Of a DNA stretch of 5,122 bases, positions 1 through 5,122 are shown piece after piece. Under the pieces are notes generated by a model that saw only the letters and a list, made by a program, of their open reading frames with translations, was not told the DNA's origin and made no database searches. Source of the stretch: Candidatus Poribacteria bacterium (lineage in GTDB: Bacteria > Poribacteria > WGA-4E > WGA-3G); the NCBI GenBank assembly GCA_009835515.1, contig VXXH01000623.1:1-5122 (forward strand), in the 5' to 3' direction. The first letter of the stretch is position 1. Each line of letters opens with the position of its first letter. Position numbers and translations under genes: made by a program.

Positions 1-621
1 ATTTGACGGTTTCGGCTTGCGGAGTTTAACTGAACTATCTTTCTGAATCATATAGTCGCGCAGTTCCGTCCAGAATTCTTTCTGCAGTTGTTTAAATTCT
101 GAGACATCTTTGTCCATAGCGTGTTGCGTTTCCTGATTTACAGTACGGCTCCAATCATTAGGTTTACAGACAATATCAAACTGTGGTGCACAATCAGAAT
201 CCCCAATTTGCCACACTTTAATTTCTATCCCAAAACACCGGAAACGTTCATGCGTAATTTCATTTAACCAGTTAAGTGCCGAGAGATGCTCTTGTTCAAA
301 TTCCTTCGCGATCCAGATAACTGTGTAGGCATTTAAACCCGCTGAATAGGTCAGAATTTGGCCTAAGTGTTTATGGTTAGTCCGTTCTAACTGGTTTTCA
401 ATTACTACCCATGAATCATCTACTGTATTCTTGCACAGGATATCGGCTCGGAATTTTCCAACGTTTATTTCTTGTGCTTCAAATTCAAGATCCATATCTA
501 ACTCTTTGCCAAGGAGAATCAGGTTTTCCTCCTCTGCTAACCACGGTGTGAAATTCTGAGCCTCGTCGGGCCAAATATCATTTAATTTAACAGATTCAAG
601 GCGGGAAAGTTCTTTAGACAT
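1..621 (-). CDS. PD-(D/E)XK nuclease-like / DUF4268-type protein, C-terminus cut by window edge
   Basis: The frame is open from an ATG at 621 down to base 1 (207 codons, no stop), so the gene continues beyond the left edge. The start is supported by an AAAGGAGA Shine-Dalgarno (638-631 on the minus strand) 9 nt upstream. Visible motifs are FTPWL at residues 24-28, VGKFRADIL at 55-62 with Asp60, VVIENQLE at 72-79 with Glu75 and Gln77, then NHKHLGQILTYSAG at 82-95, and CKPNDWS near 152-158. The Asp60 ... Glu75-x-Gln77 pattern on predicted beta strands looks like a PD-(D/E)XK nuclease core with Gln in place of the usual Lys, as I recall for proteins carrying a C-terminal DUF4268 domain. The FW-rich segment from about residue 183 would begin that second domain. 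Family members are mostly uncharacterised; a DNA-cleaving or defence role is inference. No neighbour in the window supports a restriction system. Base composition is more AT-rich than the genes to its right. Confidence 0.75.
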   Translation of the reverse strand, partial: MSKELSRLESVKLNDIWPDEAQNFTPWLAEEENLILLGKELDMDLEFEAQEINVGKFRADILCKNTVDDSWVVIENQLERTNHKHLGQILTYSAGLNAYTVIWIAKEFEQEHLSALNWLNEITHERFRCFGIEIKVWQIGDSDCAPQFDIVCKPNDWSRTVNQETQHAMDKDVSEFKQLQKEFWTELRDYMIQKDSSVKLRKPKPSN

Positions 622-660
622 AAAATACTATCTCCTTTATTGTTTCTTGTCCTTGCAATC

Positions 661-689
661 AACATACCACATCTCTTTACCAAAATCAA
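661..689 (-). promoter_or_regulatory. Possible promoter for the leftward DUF4268-type gene
   Basis: On the minus strand, TTGATT (689-684) and TATGTT (666-661) are separated by 17 bp. Each box matches the sigma70 consensus at four of six positions. Spacing and location fit: transcription would start near 654, leaving a leader of about 33 nt that contains the Shine-Dalgarno. Matches of this quality are common in AT-rich DNA, so this is tentative. Confidence 0.3.
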
Positions 690-701
690 CTGAATTTTAT
701 A

Positions 702-730
702 TTGACACAAACCTAAAATCCTGCTAAAAT
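702..730 (+). promoter_or_regulatory. Sigma70-type promoter for the SOD / Mo-oxidoreductase operon
   Basis: A perfect -35 box TTGACA (702-707) is followed after exactly 17 bp by TAAAAT (725-730), which matches the -10 consensus at five of six positions. Transcription would start around 737, giving a leader of roughly 25 nt that carries the purine-rich ribosome binding site. The -10 box covers the ATG at 729-731, which rules that ATG out as the SOD start. I see no clear operator palindrome overlapping it, so nothing here points to a specific oxidative-stress regulator. Confidence 0.75.
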
Positions 731-745
731 GCTATTCAAAACAGC

Positions 746-756
746 AGGAGAAGGAG
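746..756 (+). promoter_or_regulatory. Ribosome binding site that fixes the SOD start
   Basis: Two overlapping options are present: AGGAG at 746-750 (11 nt from the ATG at 762) and AAGGAG at 751-756 (5 nt from it). Together they select the ATG at 762 over the in-frame ATG at 729. The choice of 762 also places the twin arginines at residues 3-4, as expected for a Tat signal. Confidence 0.75.
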
Positions 757-761
757 AAATC

Positions 762-1484
762 ATGAACCGTAGAAATTTTTTAATTCAAGGTAGCACAGCA
801 GTCGCAGGACTGCTGCTCGCGAACAGTCCGCTGCGCCTTTACGCAGACCACCACGAGCAGGCACATAGCCATGGCCATGCGCTGCCAAAACTCCGCTACC
901 CGTACGATGCGCTTGAACCTCACATTGACAAACGCACGATGGAGATCCATCACGGAAAACACCACCGAGGCTATGTTAATAAACTCAATGCAGCGATTGC
1001 GCATCATCACGATTTGGAGCACATGTCGATTGAAGGGTTGCTTCGGAATATTGATAAAGTGCCAGCAGACATCCGCCAAGCCGTTATCAACAGTGGCGGC
1101 GGACACGCCAATCATACACTTTTCTGGAGCATTATGATTCCCGAAGGCAGAGGACCTACAGGGAAAGTTGCCGAAGCCATTCAAGCCACGTTTGGATCGT
1201 TCGATGCTGGTAGCGAGATGTTCGCCAAAGCCGCGAAAACGCATTTCGGGTCAGGGTGGGCATGGCTTGTCGTTGACGATAAGAAAAAGTTGCAGATTTA
1301 TTCAACATCGAATCAGGATAGTCCTTTAATGAAGGGACATACACCTATCCTTGGTCTTGATGTCTGGGAACACGCCTACTATCTGAACTACCAGAACCGA
1401 CGCGCCGATTATGTTGATGCATGGGGTAAGATCGTTAATTGGAAACAGGTTAACGCCAACTATGATGCGGCGATGAAAGCCTAA
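762..1484 (+). CDS. sodA: Tat-exported superoxide dismutase, Mn-type signature (Fe/Mn SOD family)
   Basis: This protein converts superoxide to hydrogen peroxide and oxygen, here outside the cytoplasm. It has 240 residues, longer than the usual ~200 because of an N-terminal export signal: Arg3-Arg4-Asn-Phe-Leu followed by a hydrophobic stretch at 12-20, with likely cleavage after Ala28 (LYA). Metal ligands align as His63 (EIHHGKHH), His118 (HANHTLFW), Asp200 and His204 (DVWEHAYY). Second-sphere residues His67 and Tyr71 are also present. Gly114 in GGHANH and Gln185 in SNQDSPLM are the Mn-type pattern; Fe enzymes carry their Gln at the equivalent of 114. Metal use still cannot be settled from sequence, because cambialistic enzymes exist. 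The mature N-terminus is His-rich (His30, 31, 35, 37, 39). The gene is first in an operon behind a strong promoter, with the Mo-oxidoreductase 34 bp downstream. An in-frame ATG at 729 lies inside the -10 box and was rejected as the start. Confidence 0.95.
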   Translation: MNRRNFLIQGSTAVAGLLLANSPLRLYADHHEQAHSHGHALPKLRYPYDALEPHIDKRTMEIHHGKHHRGYVNKLNAAIAHHHDLEHMSIEGLLRNIDKVPADIRQAVINSGGGHANHTLFWSIMIPEGRGPTGKVAEAIQATFGSFDAGSEMFAKAAKTHFGSGWAWLVVDDKKKLQIYSTSNQDSPLMKGHTPILGLDVWEHAYYLNYQNRRADYVDAWGKIVNWKQVNANYDAAMKA

Positions 1485-1518
1485 ACAGCGTCTACTGAAA
1501 GAAAAATGAGGAGGCACC

Positions 1519-2646
1519 ATGGAGCGTAGAGATTTTTTGCGGCGCAGCGGTTTAACGCTTACAGGACTGCTACTCAGTCCGTGGGCAGTCTATGCCTTCC
1601 CAAGCCGTGAGGGTGAAGAACTGATCCCGTTCATCGATCAACCGCCCCCAGAACAAGGACGACTGGATTGGAGCAAATTTGATACCTTCATTACGCCGAA
1701 CGCTGAATTCTTCAACGTTTCACACTACGGCAAGCCTGAAGTTGATCTCGCGACGTGGAAGTTAGAAGTGAGCGGCTTGGTTGATAATCCGTTGATGCTC
1801 ACGATTGACGACATTAAAGCGCGGCTTCGGCAAGAGGTAACCTTTACGCTCGAATGCTCCGGCAACCACGGATTTCCGACATTTACTGGGGCAATTGGCA
1901 ACGCAAAATGGGCTGGTACCCCCCTCGCGCCGATTCTCAAGGAAGCCGGTATCCAAGAAAACGGTATTGAGGTGATCTTCTTCGGACACGATGTCGGTGA
2001 AGAGGAACGGCGGAAGGTCAAGATGCGTCAAAACTTCGCACGTAGTATGTCCGTTGAAGACGCACTGGAAGATACAATGCTTCTCTGCTATGAGATGAAC
2101 GGGGAACCGTTACCACACGACAACGGCGCGCCACTACGCCTGATTGCCCCGGGGTGGTACGGCATCGCATGTGTCAAGTGGCTTAAGCGTATTGAAGTGC
2201 GGGATACTCGGTATATGGGGAGATTCATGGGACGCGATTATGTCACGATGCGTGAGGAGAAACGTCCCGATGGCGAATCGGTCTGGATGGAAACCTCGGT
2301 CGGCAGAACACAATTGAAATCGTTAGCGGCGAAAGTAACGCATATCGGCGACAAGTACCGTATCTACGGTGCAGCGTGGGGCGCGCCTATTGCTACCGTT
2401 GAGGTGAGTATTGATGGCGGCGCATGGCAAAAGGCGACGATTGACCCAGAAGAGGACGCGGAATTCGCGTGGAAAATCTGGCATCTCGATTGGAACAATC
2501 CATCAAAGGGTGAACACACCGTTGTCGCCAGAGCTGTTGATACCAAGGGGAATATCCAACCTGCCGCAGACTCTGACCACATCACCGGAAAGCACACCTA
2601 TTGGGAGAGCAACGGTCAGATCGTCCGCCGAGTCAATATTGAATAG
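1519..2646 (+). CDS. Tat-exported sulfite-oxidase-superfamily molybdopterin oxidoreductase
   Basis: This is a 375-residue molybdenum-cofactor enzyme. GAGGAGG (1508-1514) precedes the ATG at a short 4-nt spacing. The N-terminus is a Tat signal (Arg3-Arg4-Asp-Phe-Leu, hydrophobic 11-25, likely cleavage after Ala26), so the folded, cofactor-loaded protein is exported. The Mo-binding domain spans about 50-235: TPNAEFF at 59-65, the Mo-ligand Cys113 in LECSGNHG, WAGTPL at 131-136, and NGEPLP ... GAPLRLI ... PGWYG ... VKWL at 194-222. A Mo-co dimerisation, Ig-like domain follows at about 265-375 (YRIYGAAWG, GEHTVVARAVDTKGN). The dimer domain separates it from MsrP/YedY, which lacks it, and favours SorA/SoxC-like relatives. 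No haem domain or cytochrome partner is visible. The usual sulfite-binding Arg positions appear replaced (Val67 and Gly118 by my alignment), so 'sulfite oxidase' would overstate the call. It is co-transcribed with the exported SOD. Confidence 0.9.
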   Translation: MERRDFLRRSGLTLTGLLLSPWAVYAFPSREGEELIPFIDQPPPEQGRLDWSKFDTFITPNAEFFNVSHYGKPEVDLATWKLEVSGLVDNPLMLTIDDIKARLRQEVTFTLECSGNHGFPTFTGAIGNAKWAGTPLAPILKEAGIQENGIEVIFFGHDVGEEERRKVKMRQNFARSMSVEDALEDTMLLCYEMNGEPLPHDNGAPLRLIAPGWYGIACVKWLKRIEVRDTRYMGRFMGRDYVTMREEKRPDGESVWMETSVGRTQLKSLAAKVTHIGDKYRIYGAAWGAPIATVEVSIDGGAWQKATIDPEEDAEFAWKIWHLDWNNPSKGEHTVVARAVDTKGNIQPAADSDHITGKHTYWESNGQIVRRVNIE

Positions 2647-2652
2647 AAGCCC

Positions 2653-2838
2653 GTTTGTAGTGCTTCGTCCGGTTTAAAATTAGAGGTGAATCCTGTTCGT
2701 AGTAAGGCAATTTTACGGCGTACACGAAGAAACACTTTCTTCGCATTGGATTTTAGCGTTTGCAAAAACCCCAAATGCGAAGTGCATTATTGCCCGTTGT
2801 TAGTATTGGAACGTGCGATGAATCGCCCTACTACAAAC
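2653..2838. repeat. Inverted-repeat-bounded noncoding element (MITE-like or structured leader)
   Basis: A perfect 9-bp inverted repeat, GTTTGTAGT (2653-2661) and ACTACAAAC (2830-2838), bounds most of the gap between the Mo-oxidoreductase and the dioxygenase gene. Nested inside are an 8-bp hairpin (2725-2743), a 9-bp inverted repeat CTTCGCATT/AATGCGAAG (2739-2747 with 2774-2782), a short GGCAAT/ATTGCC pair, and a GCGAT-GA-ATCGC hairpin (2815-2826). There is no open frame of note. I see no target-site duplication flanking the ends. It may be a decayed miniature transposable element or a dispersed intergenic repeat; a cis-acting RNA leader of the downstream gene is the alternative. Confidence 0.5.
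2725..2743 (+). other. Perfect 8-bp hairpin with 3-nt loop
   Basis: CGAAGAAA (2725-2732), a CAC loop and TTTCTTCG (2736-2743) form a perfect stem-loop 79 bases after the Mo-oxidoreductase stop. No T-run follows (CATTGGATTTT), so it is a poor intrinsic terminator. Its 3' arm shares bases 2739-2743 with the next inverted repeat, so the two stems cannot form fully at the same time. Confidence 0.55.
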
Positions 2839-2880
2839 CAAACCTAAAATTAGTAGAGCAGAAACTGAATAATTAAAAAA

Positions 2881-3660
2881 ATGAACATAACCGATGCACA
2901 GAAACAGCAATTCCAAGAGGAAGGCTATTTCATTTTAGAAAATGTTATCCCGGAACCGCTGCTGGAATTGCTTCGCGGTGAATGTGGGACCTTTATCAAT
3001 CAGGCGGATGCTGAGATGGCGCGGCAGGACACAGATGTACTCGGTCTCAACCATCGCGGGAAGCGGTATTTCGTTTCAAACTGCTTCAGAAAACAACCAA
3101 AACTCCGCGAATTCCTATTCAGCGACTTGATGGCAGATGTCTGTCGTGCCACCTTAGGCGATACGGCGTATCTCTTCTGGGAACAGTATGTCGTCAAAGG
3201 TGCAGAAGAGGGGATGAAGTTCAGTTGGCATCAGGATTCGGGGTACGTCGGTTATCCCGATCACAAACCGTATCTCACCTGTTGGTGTGCACTGGATGAT
3301 ATGTCCGAGGAGAACGGGACGGTCTACGTCATGCCGTTTTCCAACATCGGTATCCGTTCATGGGTAAAGCACATCCGTGACGATGAAAGCAATGATATGG
3401 TGGGCTATTTCGGACCGGAGAAGGGTGTCCCTGCTATCGTACCTGCGGGGAGTATTGTGGCGTTTACGAGCGTCAATTTCCACTGCAGCGGGACGAATTA
3501 TACAAACAACCTGCGGCGTGCCTATCTCGCACAGTATTCCGCGGAGCCGCTGCTTTCACACGACGGAAGCCGTCTCTGGGGCAATGCGGAGCCGTTGTTG
3601 AAAGATGGAAAGTCAGTTGTTGGGGATCCACCGCCTGAGATTACATCCCGGTTTGATTAG
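2881..3660 (+). CDS. Phytanoyl-CoA dioxygenase (PhyH) family Fe(II)/2-oxoglutarate oxygenase
   Basis: This is a cytoplasmic-type enzyme of 259 residues, a normal size for bacterial PhyH proteins, with no signal peptide. The family uses Fe(II), O2 and 2-oxoglutarate to hydroxylate, or sometimes halogenate, small molecules. The N-terminal QFQEEGYFILENVIP is the typical family opening. The iron facial triad is His117 and Asp119 (SWHQDSGY) with His201 (NFHCSGTN), and Arg212 in NNLRRAYLAQY is placed to bind 2-oxoglutarate. The carboxylate Asp119 argues for hydroxylation, since halogenases have Ala or Gly there. The substrate is unknown; bacterial members range from ectoine hydroxylase to natural-product tailoring enzymes. 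An in-frame TGA at 2866-2868 leaves the ATG at 2881 as the plausible start. No Shine-Dalgarno is visible; the ATG follows an A-rich run. It lies 234 bp after the Mo-oxidoreductase, so it is probably a separate unit. Confidence 0.93.
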   Translation: MNITDAQKQQFQEEGYFILENVIPEPLLELLRGECGTFINQADAEMARQDTDVLGLNHRGKRYFVSNCFRKQPKLREFLFSDLMADVCRATLGDTAYLFWEQYVVKGAEEGMKFSWHQDSGYVGYPDHKPYLTCWCALDDMSEENGTVYVMPFSNIGIRSWVKHIRDDESNDMVGYFGPEKGVPAIVPAGSIVAFTSVNFHCSGTNYTNNLRRAYLAQYSAEPLLSHDGSRLWGNAEPLLKDGKSVVGDPPPEITSRFD

Positions 3661-3670
3661 GGTAAGTTGT

Positions 3671-3700
3671 GCGGCGGGTCGCTCCGCCGCGTGTATTTAT
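3671..3700 (+). terminator. GC-rich stem-loop between convergent genes, likely terminator
   Basis: GCGGCGG (3671-3677), the loop GTCGCT, and CCGCCGC (3684-3690) form a perfect 7-bp GC-only stem 10 bases after the dioxygenase stop. It is followed by GTGTATTTAT, which is only moderately T-rich. On the other strand it sits just past the TPR gene stop and is followed by ACAACTTACC, with no T-run. It therefore fits a rightward terminator better than a bidirectional one. Confidence 0.5.
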
Positions 3701-3708
3701 ACTACTGT

Positions 3709-5122
3709 CTATTCCGTATTGTCAAGTTCTTCAAGCGATTGTTCAATCTCGGTTTTGAGGTCTTGATTATCATCTTGTTCTGCTAATTCCAACGCTTTCT
3801 GGTAATCTGCTTTTGCCTCCTGAGTTCTGCCTAAGAGACGATAGGCTTCACCTCGCGTGTGATATGCTTCTGCCAAAAAAGGATCTCTCCGAATCGCTTC
3901 CTCACAGTCAGTAAGAGCAGACTCAATTTGACCTAACTTAACTTTCGCAAATCCTCTATTGGCATACGGCCAGGCATCATCAAAATTTAGACGAATGGAT
4001 TCATCGCAGTCAGCAAGTGCAGATTCATATTGCCCAAGTTTATTTTTCAAATGTCCTCGATTGTTATAGGCTGCGGCATAGTCTGGCTTTAATCGAATGG
4101 TCTCATCGAAATCGGGAATAGCTTCTTCATATTGTTTTAGCCCATATTTGGCATAACCTCGCAAAAAATAAACTTGGACTTGATCTGGGCTGAGTTGAAT
4201 GCTTTTATCAAAGTCAGTGATTGCCTCTTCATAACGTTCTAACTCGATTTTTGCCGAACCTCGCCTAAAATAAACATAAGCATCATCTAGACTGAGTTGG
4301 ATGCTTTTATCAAAATCAGCGATCGCTTCCTCGTAGTACTCTAATCCAATCTTAGCGCGGCCACGGTCAAAGTAAGCGTGAGCGTTATTCGGCGCAAGTA
4401 TTATACCCGCGTCAAAATCAGTGATTGCCTCCTCATAGTGTTCTAACCTAATCTTGGTTGAACCTCGCCTGCAGTAGGTGTAAGCATCATCTGGATTGAG
4501 TTGAATACTTTTATCAAAATCAACGATCGCTTCTTCATAGTGTTCTAACCTACTTTTAGCTAAACCTCTTATGAGGTAAGCATGGGCATCATCTGGATTA
4601 AGTTTTATACTGTCATTGAAATCGAGAATCGCATTTTTGTATTGGTTCAGTTCGTATTTTACATGTCCACGCATGAAGTAGGATTCTGCTAAATCTGATT
4701 TGAGTTGGATGCTTTTATCAAAATCAGTGACTGCCTCCTCATAGCGTTCTAACCTAATCTTAGCCGAACCTCGCCTGAAGTATACATAAGCATCATCTGG
4801 ATTAAGTTGGATACCTTTATCAAAATCGGCGATTGCCTCCTCATAGCGTTCTAATCCATCCTTAGCATAGCCTCTCATGAAGTATGGGTGAGCATCATCT
4901 GGAGAGATTTTAATGACTTCATCAAAGTCAGCGATTGCCTCTTCATAGTATTCTAATTCATGATACACATACCCACGTATGTAATAAGCATGGTAAGCAA
5001 GGTCATTGTTTCGGTTGAGTTGGAGACCTATATCAAAGTCAGCAATTGCTTCTTCATAGCGTCCCAATTCCACCTTTTCACAACCTCTCAAAAAGTAAAT
5101 ATAGACATTATCTGATTTGAGT
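3709..5122 (-). CDS. Tetratricopeptide-repeat (TPR) protein, N-terminus cut by window edge
   Basis: The visible part is 470 codons plus stop (TAG at 3711-3709), and the frame stays open to the right edge at 5121. A TTG at 5091 could be taken as a start, but the ten codons upstream (LKSDNVYIYF) continue the repeat pattern in frame, so the true start lies outside the window. The protein is almost entirely TPR: 13 repeats with the form xRGxAKxxLExYEEAIxDFDxxIQLxPDDAxxYF. They are 34 residues long except the first, which has a 3-residue insertion. The last three are diverged and carry Asp-Cys in place of Asp-Phe. A charged helical tail follows (about 25 residues, ending LDNTE). TPR arrays are protein-binding scaffolds; partner and location cannot be told here, because any signal peptide or additional domain would be upstream. 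The gene converges on the dioxygenase gene. Confidence 0.92.
   Translation of the reverse strand, partial: LKSDNVYIYFLRGCEKVELGRYEEAIADFDIGLQLNRNNDLAYHAYYIRGYVYHELEYYEEAIADFDEVIKISPDDAHPYFMRGYAKDGLERYEEAIADFDKGIQLNPDDAYVYFRRGSAKIRLERYEEAVTDFDKSIQLKSDLAESYFMRGHVKYELNQYKNAILDFNDSIKLNPDDAHAYLIRGLAKSRLEHYEEAIVDFDKSIQLNPDDAYTYCRRGSTKIRLEHYEEAITDFDAGIILAPNNAHAYFDRGRAKIGLEYYEEAIADFDKSIQLSLDDAYVYFRRGSAKIELERYEEAITDFDKSIQLSPDQVQVYFLRGYAKYGLKQYEEAIPDFDETIRLKPDYAAAYNNRGHLKNKLGQYESALADCDESIRLNFDDAWPYANRGFAKVKLGQIESALTDCEEAIRRDPFLAEAYHTRGEAYRLLGRTQEAKADYQKALELAEQDDNQDLKTEIEQSLEELDNTE
3757..5121 (-). repeat. Tandem 102-bp coding repeats (13 TPR units plus a partial one)
   Basis: The TPR units repeat every 102 bp and remain similar at the DNA level, including synonymous positions. 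Blocks such as GCATCATCTGGATT and CTTTTATCAAAATC recur many times on the plus strand. Higher-order similarity is visible: the block at 4573-4878 (repeats 3-5) resembles 4063-4368 (repeats 8-10), and 4369-4572 (repeats 6-7) resembles their first two units. Repeats 11-13 at the 3' end are clearly older. Confidence 0.85.

Noticed and set aside
708..719. 12-bp direct repeat CAAACCTAAAAT also found at 2839-2850, upstream of the SOD and dioxygenase genes
   Set aside because: One 12-mer repeat in 5 kb of AT-rich intergenic DNA is close to chance expectation. At 708-719 it falls in the promoter spacer with no symmetry, so I do not claim an operator.
729..761. In-frame ATG upstream of the SOD gene that would add 11 residues
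   Set aside because: It overlaps the -10 box, lies upstream of the expected transcription start, has no ribosome binding site, and would push the twin arginines away from the N-terminus.
780..1244. Open frame on the minus strand opposite the SOD gene
   Set aside because: It is the antisense shadow of a well-conserved gene; its product has no recognisable motif and no ribosome binding site is evident.
1725..2031. Two minus-strand open frames inside the Mo-oxidoreductase gene
   Set aside because: Both are antisense to conserved coding sequence, and neither product resembles a known protein.
2725..2755. Intrinsic terminator for the SOD / Mo-oxidoreductase operon
   Set aside because: The hairpin stem is AT-rich in its upper part and no T-run follows within the expected distance.
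2806..2850. Candidate promoter for the dioxygenase gene (TTGGAA, or TAAAAT at 2845-2850)
   Set aside because: No pair of boxes has both reasonable matches and 16-18 bp spacing: TTGGAA at 2806 is followed by TACTAC, and TAAAAT at 2845 has ATCGCC at the -35 place.
3709..5122. CRISPR-like array, suggested by regular repeated sequence
   Set aside because: The 102-bp periodicity is in frame, has no spacers and translates into continuous TPR motifs.

Overview
The window looks like a stretch of a Gram-negative-type bacterial chromosome. It holds five protein genes, two of them cut by the window edges, and no tRNA, rRNA, CRISPR array, transposase or integrase that I can see. Two adjacent proteins carry twin-arginine (Tat) export signals. 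With the stand-alone phytanoyl-CoA-dioxygenase-like gene and the long TPR protein, this resembles uncultured marine or sponge-associated lineages such as Poribacteria-like bacteria. That placement rests on gene content from memory and is weak; no marker gene is present.

Layout. Positions 1-621 (minus strand) hold the N-terminal 207 codons of a PD-(D/E)XK-nuclease-like / DUF4268-type protein that runs off the left edge. Positions 622-761 form a divergent promoter region, with a near-consensus sigma70-type promoter (TTGACA, 17-bp spacer, TAAAAT) firing rightward. Positions 762-1484 encode a Tat-exported superoxide dismutase with Mn-type signature residues. After a 34-bp gap, positions 1519-2646 encode a Tat-exported molybdopterin oxidoreductase of the sulfite-oxidase superfamily; the two are very probably one operon. 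Positions 2647-2880 are noncoding and rich in inverted repeats, like a decayed miniature element or a structured leader. Positions 2881-3660 encode a phytanoyl-CoA dioxygenase (PhyH)-family Fe(II)/2-oxoglutarate enzyme with no visible Shine-Dalgarno. A GC-rich hairpin at 3671-3690 separates it from the convergent gene at 3709-5121 (minus strand), a TPR protein with at least 13 near-identical 34-residue repeats that runs off the right edge.

How the genes may work together. The operon (SOD plus Mo enzyme) suggests an extracytoplasmic oxidative-stress or oxyanion/sulfur redox module. The Mo enzyme keeps the molybdenum-ligating cysteine context but appears to lack the arginines that bind sulfite in classical sulfite oxidases, so its substrate is uncertain. 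The PhyH-family enzyme, the TPR protein and the nuclease-like protein show no clear functional link to this operon. The TPR and nuclease-like genes look more AT-rich than the three plus-strand genes between them.
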